This document shows, in pieces, positions 46,463-53,541 of a stretch of 64,000 nt of DNA (the first letter of the stretch is position 1; every line of letters begins with the position of its first letter). The translations under genes were made by a program, and so were the position numbers. The notes under the pieces were generated by a model. It did no database searches. It was not told where the DNA came from and worked only from the letters and a program-made list of their open reading frames with translations. This DNA comes from Saprospiraceae bacterium (GTDB taxonomy: Bacteria > Bacteroidota > Bacteroidia > Chitinophagales > Saprospiraceae): assembly GCA_016787525.1 (NCBI GenBank), contig JAEUUP010000018.1:93488-157487 (forward strand). Reading direction: 5' to 3'.

Positions 46463-47152
46463 TTATAACTCAAAATTGAACCCTCTTTTCACATAATCCT
46501 GATATTTGGCTTCGTCAAAACGATACAATTGTGCAGGGCGGTGAGCTACCCCCCTCAGTATAGAGCCTTCCTTTAAGATGTCCATTTTCAAAATCTTTGT
46601 CCTAAAATTCCGCTTATTCAACTCTTTGCCCAAAATAGTTTCATACAGATTTTGTAATTGGGTCAAGGTAAAACTCTCAGGTAACAACTCAAACCCAATA
46701 GGTTGATAACGAACTTTTCCTCTCAATCGCTGAATAGCCATTTTCATAATATCAGCGTGGTCAAATGCCAACTGTGGCAAATTATCAATCGGATACCATT
46801 CAACAGCTTTATTATCCGATTTTGTTGCTGTGCTTTGTTCTACCAAATTAATCAAAGCATAATATACAACCGTGACGACTCGTCCACGCGGGTCTCTGTT
46901 AGGCGTACCAACAGTATAAAGTTGTTCAATGAAAACATCAGAAACCCCAGTTTCTTCTCTCAATATGCGAGAAGCGGCATCTTCGAGTGGTTCATACTTC
47001 GCTACAAAGCCACCAGGCAATGCCCAAGCTCCTTCAAACGGCTCATGTCCACGTTGAATGAGCAACACTTTCAGACGGCTCGAGGCATCAAGCCCAAATA
47101 TCACACAGTCCACAGTCAAGGATGAACTGAGGCTTTCGGTTGGATTGGTCAT
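46463..47152 (-). CDS. Nudix-domain transcriptional regulator (NrtR family)
   Basis: 229 residues. An N-terminal Nudix domain (residues 12-150) is followed by a winged helix (LPESFTLTQLQNLYETILGKELNKRNFRTKI), the NrtR order. NrtR proteins bind ADP-ribose-type metabolites and repress NAD or sugar-metabolism genes. The Nudix box is GFVAKYEPLEDAASRILREETGV; compared with GX5EX7REUXEEXGU, the first Glu of REUXEE is Ile, while the following Glu pair is kept, so hydrolysis may be weak. Regulator rather than enzyme is the best guess. A word copy with six C residues near the 3' end encodes SILRG. Its targets are not next to it. Confidence 0.85.
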   Translation of the reverse strand: MTNPTESLSSSLTVDCVIFGLDASSRLKVLLIQRGHEPFEGAWALPGGFVAKYEPLEDAASRILREETGVSDVFIEQLYTVGTPNRDPRGRVVTVVYYALINLVEQSTATKSDNKAVEWYPIDNLPQLAFDHADIMKMAIQRLRGKVRYQPIGFELLPESFTLTQLQNLYETILGKELNKRNFRTKILKMDILKEGSILRGVAHRPAQLYRFDEAKYQDYVKRGFNFEL

Positions 47153-47198
47153 TTTTGATTCGAATTATTATAAAAGTTGTTATCTGAGAATATTAGAG

Positions 47199-47206
47199 CA
47201 AAATTA
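47199..47206 (-). promoter_or_regulatory. Putative promoter -7 box for the Nudix regulator
   Basis: The minus strand reads TAATTTTG, matching TAnnTTTG, 47 bp upstream of the start codon. Confidence 0.5.
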
Positions 47207-47326
47207 CACTTAGTTTTCTGAAAAAACTAAGCCATTACTTTTTTACTTGCCCCAATCACATTTTTTTATCCAATACGTTATAGATTTGTTCAAATTTTGA
47301 CGATAATTTTTACTAAAATAACAAAA

Positions 47327-47881
47327 ATGATATCTAAATCTTATCTATCAAGCCTCTTCTATCTCCCTTTAGTGATACTTTTAGCTTCATTCACAGCATT
47401 ACAAACTTGGCGCGAATACAAAAGCTTTGATGGTAAATTCCGAGTAGTCGTTCCAGATGGAGAAATGACCGAAAAAATATCAAAAATCAAAACAGCCCTA
47501 GGCGAATTACCGTATCACACATTTTTGAATCGCCCGAAAGAAAAAAGTACCGACAATATGTTCTATCTTGTGAACTATTGCGACTATCCGAAAGGTACAT
47601 TTCATGCTGATTCAACAGATTTAATCAATGAGTTTTTATCTGAAACAGTCGAATCTTCTGCCAAAAGTGTGGGCGGCAGCGTCACCTACTCGGGCGATAT
47701 TGAACAACGCAGCAGCAAAGGAAAAATATGGCGTGTACAGTACAATGGCGACAAAGCTTTGATAAAAAGCAAATGTTTCCTCGTTGGAGACCGTTTTTAC
47801 TTGATTCAAACGATGATGTTGCGTGAAAAATCGGTTAATCCCTCTGCTGATAAGTTTTTAGATTCATTTCAATACTTTTAA
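47327..47881 (+). CDS. Hypothetical secreted or membrane-anchored protein
   Basis: 184 residues from the ATG at 47327; a longer frame from 47297 lacks a normal start. MISKSYLSSLFYLPLVILLASFTALQ is a signal peptide or N-terminal anchor. The body is mixed alpha/beta (REYKSFDGKFRVVVPDGEMTEKISKIKTALGELPYHTF; GDRFYLIQTMMLREKSVNPSADKFLDSFQYF) with a LIQTMM-type strand, as seen in small Bacteroidota periplasmic proteins of unknown function. No catalytic motif is visible. It precedes a lipoprotein gene by 20 bp, likely in one transcript. Confidence 0.65.
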   Translation: MISKSYLSSLFYLPLVILLASFTALQTWREYKSFDGKFRVVVPDGEMTEKISKIKTALGELPYHTFLNRPKEKSTDNMFYLVNYCDYPKGTFHADSTDLINEFLSETVESSAKSVGGSVTYSGDIEQRSSKGKIWRVQYNGDKALIKSKCFLVGDRFYLIQTMMLREKSVNPSADKFLDSFQYF

Positions 47882-47901
47882 CTATATTAAATTCAATTAA
47901 A

Positions 47902-48351
47902 ATGAGAACCATCTTTTATCTTTTGATGTGTGTATCGTGCTTATTCAGTTGCAAAAATGAACAAAAGGCACCACCAGTTGCTACTCCAGCAGCAGATTCA
48001 ACAGGACAAGTTGCCCCTCAGGTTGTCTATGACCGAGCAACATTTTTATCGAAAACGGTGATGGATTCGATGGATACACCCCGTACAGTTGTGTCATTTG
48101 CCTTTGGCAAAAATGTGGAAAAAATTGATACCTCTGTGACAGGTACATTCAACCTACTCGAACCCGAAGAAATGAAACAGATGAAACTGCCGAAATCGTG
48201 TATAGTTGCAGGCAAAGCATTCTGGGCAGGGTTACAAGTTGTTTTTGTCATTGATTCGACGGCAAAAGGTTATGTTGTAAAAAGACAATATGAGGATGAA
48301 GGCAGTACCGGAAAAGAGCCGTTTGAAGTGATAAAAACTTTTCCAAAATGA
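47902..48351 (+). CDS. Hypothetical lipoprotein
   Basis: 149 residues, signal ending CLFSCKNE (lipobox Cys), then a Pro/Ala/Thr-rich linker (APPVATPAADSTGQVAP), and a small beta-type domain (VVSFAFGKNVEKIDTSVTGTFNLLEPEEM; FWAGLQVVFVIDSTAKGYVVKRQYEDEG). Similar sequences are not known to me. It follows the preceding secreted protein by 20 bp. Its stop codon TGA abuts the iterated word (48352-48362), one of two places in the window where the word begins within four bases of a stop. Confidence 0.6.
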   Translation: MRTIFYLLMCVSCLFSCKNEQKAPPVATPAADSTGQVAPQVVYDRATFLSKTVMDSMDTPRTVVSFAFGKNVEKIDTSVTGTFNLLEPEEMKQMKLPKSCIVAGKAFWAGLQVVFVIDSTAKGYVVKRQYEDEGSTGKEPFEVIKTFPK

Positions 48352-48382
48352 CCCCTCAGTATAAAGTCGAAAAGGCGTAGCA

Positions 48383-48433
48383 ACAGACAGGTTTCAGAAC
48401 TTTTTTCTCAAAAAAATGAAGAAATCTGTCTGT
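48383..48433 (+). terminator. Hairpin between lipoprotein gene and coaD
   Basis: ACAGACAGGTTTC (48383-48395) pairs with GAAATCTGTCTGT (48421-48433) with one wobble; the loop contains a T tract and an A tract. It may terminate the upstream transcript; coaD has its own promoter box. Confidence 0.45.
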
Positions 48434-48459
48434 AACATCTATGCACCAGCAATTTGACT

Positions 48460-48467
48460 TAATTTTG
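48460..48467 (+). promoter_or_regulatory. Putative coaD promoter -7 box TAATTTTG
   Basis: TAATTTTG fits TAnnTTTG and ends 15 bp before the coaD ATG. It also lies inside a longer in-frame ORF from 48441, which is why the later start is preferred. Confidence 0.55.
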
Positions 48468-48482
48468 CACAAAAATTACGAG

Positions 48483-48938
48483 ATGAAAATTTGCGTATTC
48501 CCTGGGTCTTTCGACCCTATTACTGCTGGGCATGTAGATTTAGTGCATCGTGCATTGCCGCTTTTCGACAAAATCATCATTGCTATCGGCATCAATTCCC
48601 AGAAAAATAGCCTGTTTTCGCTGGAGCAAAGGAAACAATGGATCAAAGATGTGTTTGCTGATGAACCCAAAGTTGAAATTGATACTTTTGAAAAACTAAC
48701 AGCTGATTTTTGTAAAAAAGTTTATGCTAAGTGGATACTGAGGGGGTTGCGAAATGCCTCTGATTTTGATTATGAAAAAACTATTTCGCAATTAAATTTT
48801 ATTGTTGGAAATGGTGTTGAGACTGTTTTTTTAATTTCTCAACCACAGTTTTCACACATTTCTTCTACCATTGTTCGCGAGATCATCAAAGGGGAGGGCG
48901 ATGCCTCACCATTTTTGCCACCACAGATAAAGATTTGA
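48483..48938 (+). CDS. coaD: Phosphopantetheine adenylyltransferase
   Basis: 151 residues from the ATG at 48483; an ATG at 48441 would extend the N-terminus across the promoter box and before the conserved MKICVFPGSFDP. It transfers AMP from ATP to 4'-phosphopantetheine, the fourth step of coenzyme A synthesis, in the cytoplasm. PGSFDPITAGHVDL gives the T/HxGH nucleotide site (residues 14-17), KWILRGLRNASDFDYE the substrate-binding RGLR (Arg 87 and Arg 90), and ISSTIVREI the ISST signature. Length equals E. coli CoaD (159). The iterated word at 48735 encodes ILRG and so overlaps the active-site arginine. Confidence 0.96.
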   Translation: MKICVFPGSFDPITAGHVDLVHRALPLFDKIIIAIGINSQKNSLFSLEQRKQWIKDVFADEPKVEIDTFEKLTADFCKKVYAKWILRGLRNASDFDYEKTISQLNFIVGNGVETVFLISQPQFSHISSTIVREIIKGEGDASPFLPPQIKI

Positions 48939-48965
48939 TTGTCAATTGTTTAAAAACAAACACCA

Positions 48966-49862
48966 ATGAAAACTCTGACTACATTTTTAATTTTTACTTT
49001 TGTTTTTACGTCCGTTTCAGCACAAAACCTTGCTGTTGGTACGGTGTGGTACTACCATCAAAGTGCCTTATTTGGCGAAAATGGCAACTATATCAAGATG
49101 CAAATAGTAGCCGATTCGACGATAAATGGCAAAATCTGCAAAAAATTTATAGGTGGTTTTGGTTGCTCGAAAATAGCTGAGCGAGGCGAATTTGTTTATA
49201 TCGAAAACAAAAAAGCCTATCGCTACGATTTTGACCGTCATCGTTTTTGGTTGTTGTACGATTGGTCAGCTAAAATGGGTGATACCGTCACTATCTATGT
49301 GCCGCAGCCATCGGTTGTGGATTCTTTTAAGATAAGGATTGATTCTGTAACAACGTGGACACCAAATGGCGAACAACTTATAGTCCAAAAAACTTCGCGT
49401 ATTGGAGCGAGCCGATGGATATATGCCAGTCAGCAAATCATAGAAAAAATAGGGGCAAACGCTATATTTTTCCCGCAATCAACCAATTGTAATCCCATTC
49501 AGTTTGGGAGTTTGCGCTGTTTCAATGAGCCTAGCAAGTTGGAAGTCAAGTTTGTAAATTATAAATGTGATTCGATAATCGTGCGCGCCAGTGTGAGTGA
49601 GTTATTGAGTCAACGACAAATTACCCTTTTTCCGACCCCCTCAGTATCTGAGCTAAATATCAGTCTCGATGAACTTATAGAGGATGGTTTTTCAATTCAA
49701 ATTGTCAATACCTTGGGACAAGTTATTCATCAATGTCAAAAATTTACAAACGAAACTGTTGTAAAAATTGATATAAGTGCCTATCAATCAGGTATTTATA
49801 ACGTCATTTTTACAGATAAAAATGGTGGAAACTTGATTCGTAAATTCATAAAAACCGAATAA
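48966..49862 (+). CDS. Secreted protein with T9SS C-terminal sorting domain
   Basis: 298 residues with a signal peptide (ending TSVSAQ), a body of no recognised family (YIKMQIVADSTINGKICKKFIGGFG; YIENKKAYRYDFDRHRFWLLYDW), and a T9SS type A sorting domain in the last 80 residues (ITLFPTPSVSELNISLDEL, NTLGQVIHQ, SGIYNVIFTD, IRKFIKTE). The iterated word at 49636 encodes TPSVS in the first strand of this domain, where other proteins have YPNP. It follows coaD by 27 bp and may be transcribed with it, but this gives no hint of a shared role. Confidence 0.8.
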   Translation: MKTLTTFLIFTFVFTSVSAQNLAVGTVWYYHQSALFGENGNYIKMQIVADSTINGKICKKFIGGFGCSKIAERGEFVYIENKKAYRYDFDRHRFWLLYDWSAKMGDTVTIYVPQPSVVDSFKIRIDSVTTWTPNGEQLIVQKTSRIGASRWIYASQQIIEKIGANAIFFPQSTNCNPIQFGSLRCFNEPSKLEVKFVNYKCDSIIVRASVSELLSQRQITLFPTPSVSELNISLDELIEDGFSIQIVNTLGQVIHQCQKFTNETVVKIDISAYQSGIYNVIFTDKNGGNLIRKFIKTE

Positions 49863-49957
49863 TTTATCTTCCATTTTGAGAAAACATGTACTATACTGAG
49901 GGGTATCGAGGCGTGGCCATGAGAAGAAAGTTCTGGCGAAAGGCTTTGCTAAGGAAA

Positions 49958-49989
49958 TTGTGTCGTCTGAAAAGTTATTTCTAATTTTG
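49958..49989 (+). promoter_or_regulatory. pruA promoter (TTG-N21-TAATTTTG)
   Basis: TTG at 49958-49960 and TAATTTTG at 49982-49989, 21 bp apart, match both boxes of the Bacteroidota consensus, 45 bp before the pruA ATG. Confidence 0.65.
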
Positions 49990-50034
49990 CAGCGTTTTGA
50001 ACCAAATATAAATCAATTAAAAGGAAAAAATTAG

Positions 50035-51666
50035 ATGTCAAACGCATTTTACCAAACACCCAAAGCCTATAATGAACCTCTTTTGGGGTATGGCAAAGGT
50101 TCGCCTGAAAAAAAAGCCGTTAAAGCGGCGATTGCTCAAGCCAAAGCGGCACAACGTGACATTCCGATGTTCATCGGTGGCAAGCGTATTTATACGGACA
50201 ATAAAGTGTCCATTCATCCGCCACATGAATTGAAACATACGCTGGGTCATTACAATCGCGGTGGAAAAGAGCATGTTGAGCAAGCCATTGAAGCGGCTAT
50301 GAATGCAAAAAAAGCATGGGAGGACATGGCTTGGCAAGACAGAGCAGCTATATTTCTGAAAGCTGCGGATTTACTTGTTGGTCCTTATCGCGCCCGCATG
50401 ATGGCTGCTACCATGTTGGGACAATCGAAAAATGCCTTTCAAGCAGAGATTGATTGTATTGCTGAATTGGCTGATTTTTGGCGTTTCAATGTCCAGTTTT
50501 TGACAGAAATTTATACAACACAGCCCAACAGCTCTTTGGGTGTATGGAATCGGACAGAATATCGGGCTTTGGAAGGTTTCATTTTTGCTTTGACACCGTT
50601 CAATTTTACTGCCATCGCGGGCAATTTGCCCTCTGCTCCTGCCTTATGTGGGAATGTAGCAGTTTGGAAACCTGCTGAGACCCAGATTTATTCTGCTGAA
50701 GTCATCATGGATATTTTAGAAGAAGCGGGTCTGCCTGCGGGAGTCATCAATTTGATTTATGTAGATGGACCGATGGCAGGAGAGGTCATTTTTTCACACC
50801 GTGATTTTGCAGGTATTCATTTTACAGGTAGTACAGCCACATTCAACCGTATTTGGCAAACGATAGGTAATAATTTGCCAAAATACAAATCATATCCACG
50901 TTTGGTCGGCGAAACTGGTGGCAAAGACTTTGTCGTTGCACATCCATCTGCCAAAGCCCAAGCCGTTGCGGTGGCTTTGAGTCGTGGGGCATTTGAGTTT
51001 CAAGGACAAAAATGTTCAGCTGCGTCACGAGCTTATGTTCCAGAATCGCTGTGGGAAGATGTAAAAAAGCATTTATTAGACGATTTGAAATCCATGAAAA
51101 TGGGTACAACCGAAGATTTTACAAACTTCGTAAACGCTGTGATTGATGAAAAATCTTTCGACAAAATCAGTAGCTACATCGCTGCTGCCAAAGAGTCAAA
51201 AGAGGCTGAAATCATAGCGGGTGGTAATTACAGCAAAGCAGAAGGTTATTTCATTGAGCCAACAGTGATTGTCGTGGATACCCCTCAGTATGTGACGATG
51301 TGTGAGGAAATTTTTGGTCCAGTGCTGACGATTTATGTCTATGCTGACAAAGATTTTGAAAAAACGTTAGATCTTGTTGATAGCACATCACCTTATGCTT
51401 TGACAGGCTCGATCTTTTCAACCGACCGCGCTGCCATAGCTACTACAACAGACAAATTACGCCACGCAGCAGGTAATTTTTATATCAATGACAAACCCAC
51501 GGGTGCAGTCGTCGGTCAACAACCCTTCGGTGGCGCACGTATGAGTGGTACAAATGACAAAGCTGGCTCAGCTTTGAATCTTTACCGTTGGTTGTCAGCG
51601 CGTACCATCAAAGAAACCTTGGTGTCACCCATGGATTATCGCTATCCATTTTTGGCAGAAGAATAA
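50035..51666 (+). CDS. pruA: L-glutamate gamma-semialdehyde dehydrogenase (delta-1-pyrroline-5-carboxylate dehydrogenase)
   Basis: 543 residues, the right length for the bacterial single-domain P5C dehydrogenase. It oxidises glutamate-gamma-semialdehyde to glutamate with NAD in proline degradation. Catalytic Cys is in FEFQGQKCSAASRAYVP (near residue 326), the general-base Glu in LVGETGGKDFVV (near 293), and HFTGSTATFNRIW is the NAD loop; VTMCEEIFGPVLTIYVY and FYINDKPTGAVVGQQPFGG are further signatures. A separate proline dehydrogenase is not in the window. It has its own promoter and terminator. A word copy at 51281 encodes DTPQYVTM, a place where the family has variable residues. Confidence 0.95.
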   Translation: MSNAFYQTPKAYNEPLLGYGKGSPEKKAVKAAIAQAKAAQRDIPMFIGGKRIYTDNKVSIHPPHELKHTLGHYNRGGKEHVEQAIEAAMNAKKAWEDMAWQDRAAIFLKAADLLVGPYRARMMAATMLGQSKNAFQAEIDCIAELADFWRFNVQFLTEIYTTQPNSSLGVWNRTEYRALEGFIFALTPFNFTAIAGNLPSAPALCGNVAVWKPAETQIYSAEVIMDILEEAGLPAGVINLIYVDGPMAGEVIFSHRDFAGIHFTGSTATFNRIWQTIGNNLPKYKSYPRLVGETGGKDFVVAHPSAKAQAVAVALSRGAFEFQGQKCSAASRAYVPESLWEDVKKHLLDDLKSMKMGTTEDFTNFVNAVIDEKSFDKISSYIAAAKESKEAEIIAGGNYSKAEGYFIEPTVIVVDTPQYVTMCEEIFGPVLTIYVYADKDFEKTLDLVDSTSPYALTGSIFSTDRAAIATTTDKLRHAAGNFYINDKPTGAVVGQQPFGGARMSGTNDKAGSALNLYRWLSARTIKETLVSPMDYRYPFLAEE

Positions 51667-51697
51667 ATTGGGGAAAATAAAAATATGGCGAAAAACG

Positions 51698-51731
51698 AAA
51701 AAAGGAAGTGCAATTCTGCATTTCCTTTTTT
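51698..51731 (+). terminator. pruA terminator
   Basis: AAAAAAGGAA and TTCCTTTTTT with an inner TGCA/TGCA pair form a 14-15 bp stem, 32 bp after the stop codon, with a U-rich right arm. Confidence 0.7.
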
Positions 51732-51830
51732 ATATTTGGAGATAAATTACTGAAAATGAGTCTCGAATAGTCAATTTTATCTTTAGGGCATACCAGACTC
51801 TACACTCAAAAATATATAAAAACGAATATA

Positions 51831-52586
51831 ATGGGCGTAACAATCCACTATCGAGGAAAACTCAAATCACCCGAACTCATTCCTGATATTGTTCATGAAG
51901 TAGAAGAAATCTGCTTATCCAATAATTGGTCATTTCGATTGATAAATGACCCTTCGGAAGGTCAAAAAGTCGTAGCCAGAGGCGATATATTTGTATCAGA
52001 AAGTATTGAACCTGAATTCGGATTTGATATTGATGAACACCTCGACAAACTACGAGGTATTACCTTCGAGCCACATAAAGAATCTGAAACAGTCACATTC
52101 CTTTTTGATACTGAGGGGGTTATGCATTCGCTTTTTCCTGACTTTTTTTCTAAAGCAAAATATCCTTGGAGTTTCGTCAAAACCCAATACGCAGGTGTCG
52201 AGACCCATATTCGTATCATCAATTTGATGAGATATTTGAAGAAAAAATACTTTAGCAAATTTGAAATTCGTGATGAAGGCGGTTATTATCCTTACGGCAA
52301 CGAAGCCGAGCTTCAAGAGCGTTTCGACTATCTGAACAATGCTATGGCAACCGTACACGATATTTTTGACAATATGGACATAGATAATGCTGCTTCCCCC
52401 GACGATTTTATCAACCATCTTAAAAATGCCTTATCCGCTTCATTCAAAGGTTCGAGAGTCGAAGTCATAAAAATAGACCCCCTCAGTATGATGTCCGACA
52501 TGATGAAGCACCTAAACGAAGAAACAGACCCAGATGTACCTAAAAAAAAGAAAAACCGCAAGAAGAAAGATAATGGCGATGAATGA
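51831..52586 (+). CDS. Hypothetical protein
   Basis: 251 residues, no signal peptide or membrane segment. The N-terminus MGVTIHYRGKLKSPELIPDIVHEVEEICLSNNWSF resembles a small alpha/beta sensor-like domain; the C-terminus is basic and low-complexity (PKKKKNRKKKDNGDE). I do not recognise the family. Its last codons overlap an in-frame-possible start of the next gene (52583), so the two may be translationally coupled. Two iterated-word copies lie in it: DTEGVM (near 95) and DPLSMMS (near 217). Confidence 0.55.
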   Translation: MGVTIHYRGKLKSPELIPDIVHEVEEICLSNNWSFRLINDPSEGQKVVARGDIFVSESIEPEFGFDIDEHLDKLRGITFEPHKESETVTFLFDTEGVMHSLFPDFFSKAKYPWSFVKTQYAGVETHIRIINLMRYLKKKYFSKFEIRDEGGYYPYGNEAELQERFDYLNNAMATVHDIFDNMDIDNAASPDDFINHLKNALSASFKGSRVEVIKIDPLSMMSDMMKHLNEETDPDVPKKKKNRKKKDNGDE

Positions 52587-52627
52587 GTTTTCTTTATCTA
52601 AATGTGCGAAATAAACTAACAATCACT

Positions 52628-53500
52628 ATGGGAAAATACGACAAAATCATCAAAGAAAGCCTCAATCAAATGATTGTACCTTTGGCAAGAAGGATTGGCA
52701 TTAACTTAGAAAAAGCTGAAAAAATAAAAGATAAGATTCAGCAAACCGTAGAAAGAGAGCCTGATTTTTTAGGTAAAACCTTCACTGAAGACAATAAACC
52801 GTATATCAGCTATATTGAATTTCAAAGCGCAAATGAACTGGGCATGGAAATGCGTGTTTTGTTCAATGCCATTTTTATTGAAAGAGTGCATAATCTTGAA
52901 GTCAGAGCCGTTGTATTTTATTTTGGCGAAGAACCATTGACTATGCCCGATTTTTTAAAAAGGGATTATTTGTATTATAAATTTGAAGTTTATGATATGC
53001 GTGATTTCACGGCACAATCTTTCTTAGAATCAAGTATTCCAGAAGAAATACTATTGGCAATTTTTGGTAACTTTGGTGAACAAAGCCCCGAAGAAATAGT
53101 TGAAAGCATTGTTCTAAGGCTGAGAAAAGTTGTAAAAAGTAAAATAAAATTCAAAAAATTTATTTACCAGTTGCGTGTTTATTCAGGACTGCGTAAATTG
53201 CTCAAAATTGTCAATAAAACATTATTAGATATGCCTATCAACTATGATATAGATTTTTCAGAGGACATCTTGTTCAAACGAGGTGAAGAATTCGGAATCG
53301 AAAAAGGAATCGAGAAGGGTATTGAAAAGGGAATCGAAAAAGGAATTGAATTTGGTGTTGAGAAAGAAAAAAAACTAATGACAGAGAAACTGCTCCAACA
53401 AACAGATTGGACTGTAGAATATATTGCAGCATTCGTTGAAGTACCTGAGCTATATGTCAGGAATATTAAAGAAGGACTGATTATCGAAGGCAAGTTATAA
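52628..53500 (+). CDS. Rpn-family PD-(D/E)XK nuclease / putative transposase
   Basis: About 290 residues from the ATG at 52628 (MGKYDKIIKESLNQM; a frame from 52583 adds 15 residues before). The core YISYIEFQSANE near residue 60 matches the ExQ motif of PDDEXK_2/Rpn-like nucleases, and a D-rich start (FLGKTFTEDNKP) precedes it. Rpn proteins carry out recombination-linked DNA cleavage in E. coli; here the target is unknown. Before the C-terminus there are four GIEKGIE-type repeats (about 223-245), a hallmark of the family. Downstream are a terminator and the convergent glycosyltransferase-like gene. Confidence 0.75.
   Translation: MGKYDKIIKESLNQMIVPLARRIGINLEKAEKIKDKIQQTVEREPDFLGKTFTEDNKPYISYIEFQSANELGMEMRVLFNAIFIERVHNLEVRAVVFYFGEEPLTMPDFLKRDYLYYKFEVYDMRDFTAQSFLESSIPEEILLAIFGNFGEQSPEEIVESIVLRLRKVVKSKIKFKKFIYQLRVYSGLRKLLKIVNKTLLDMPINYDIDFSEDILFKRGEEFGIEKGIEKGIEKGIEKGIEFGVEKEKKLMTEKLLQQTDWTVEYIAAFVEVPELYVRNIKEGLIIEGKL
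53294..53365 (+). repeat. 12-bp tandem repeat in the nuclease gene (six units)
   Basis: Six consecutive 12-bp units of the type GGAATCGAAAAA, one or two bases different in each, encode G-I/V-E-K/F four-residue repeats. Unit number can change in frame by slippage, as in other Rpn genes. Confidence 0.8.
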
Positions 53501-53541
53501 AATAAAGCTGTTTCGCCCAGTGGAGTCGAAACAGCTTTATT
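53501..53541. terminator. Bidirectional terminator between convergent genes
   Basis: A perfect 15-bp stem, AATAAAGCTGTTTCG (53501-53515) with CGAAACAGCTTTATT (53527-53541), serves both the nuclease gene and the glycosyltransferase-like gene. Confidence 0.75.

Noticed and set aside
53242..53493. Minus-strand frame with SIPFSIPFSIP repeats
   Set aside because: It is the antisense of the GIEK repeats of the Rpn-type gene.
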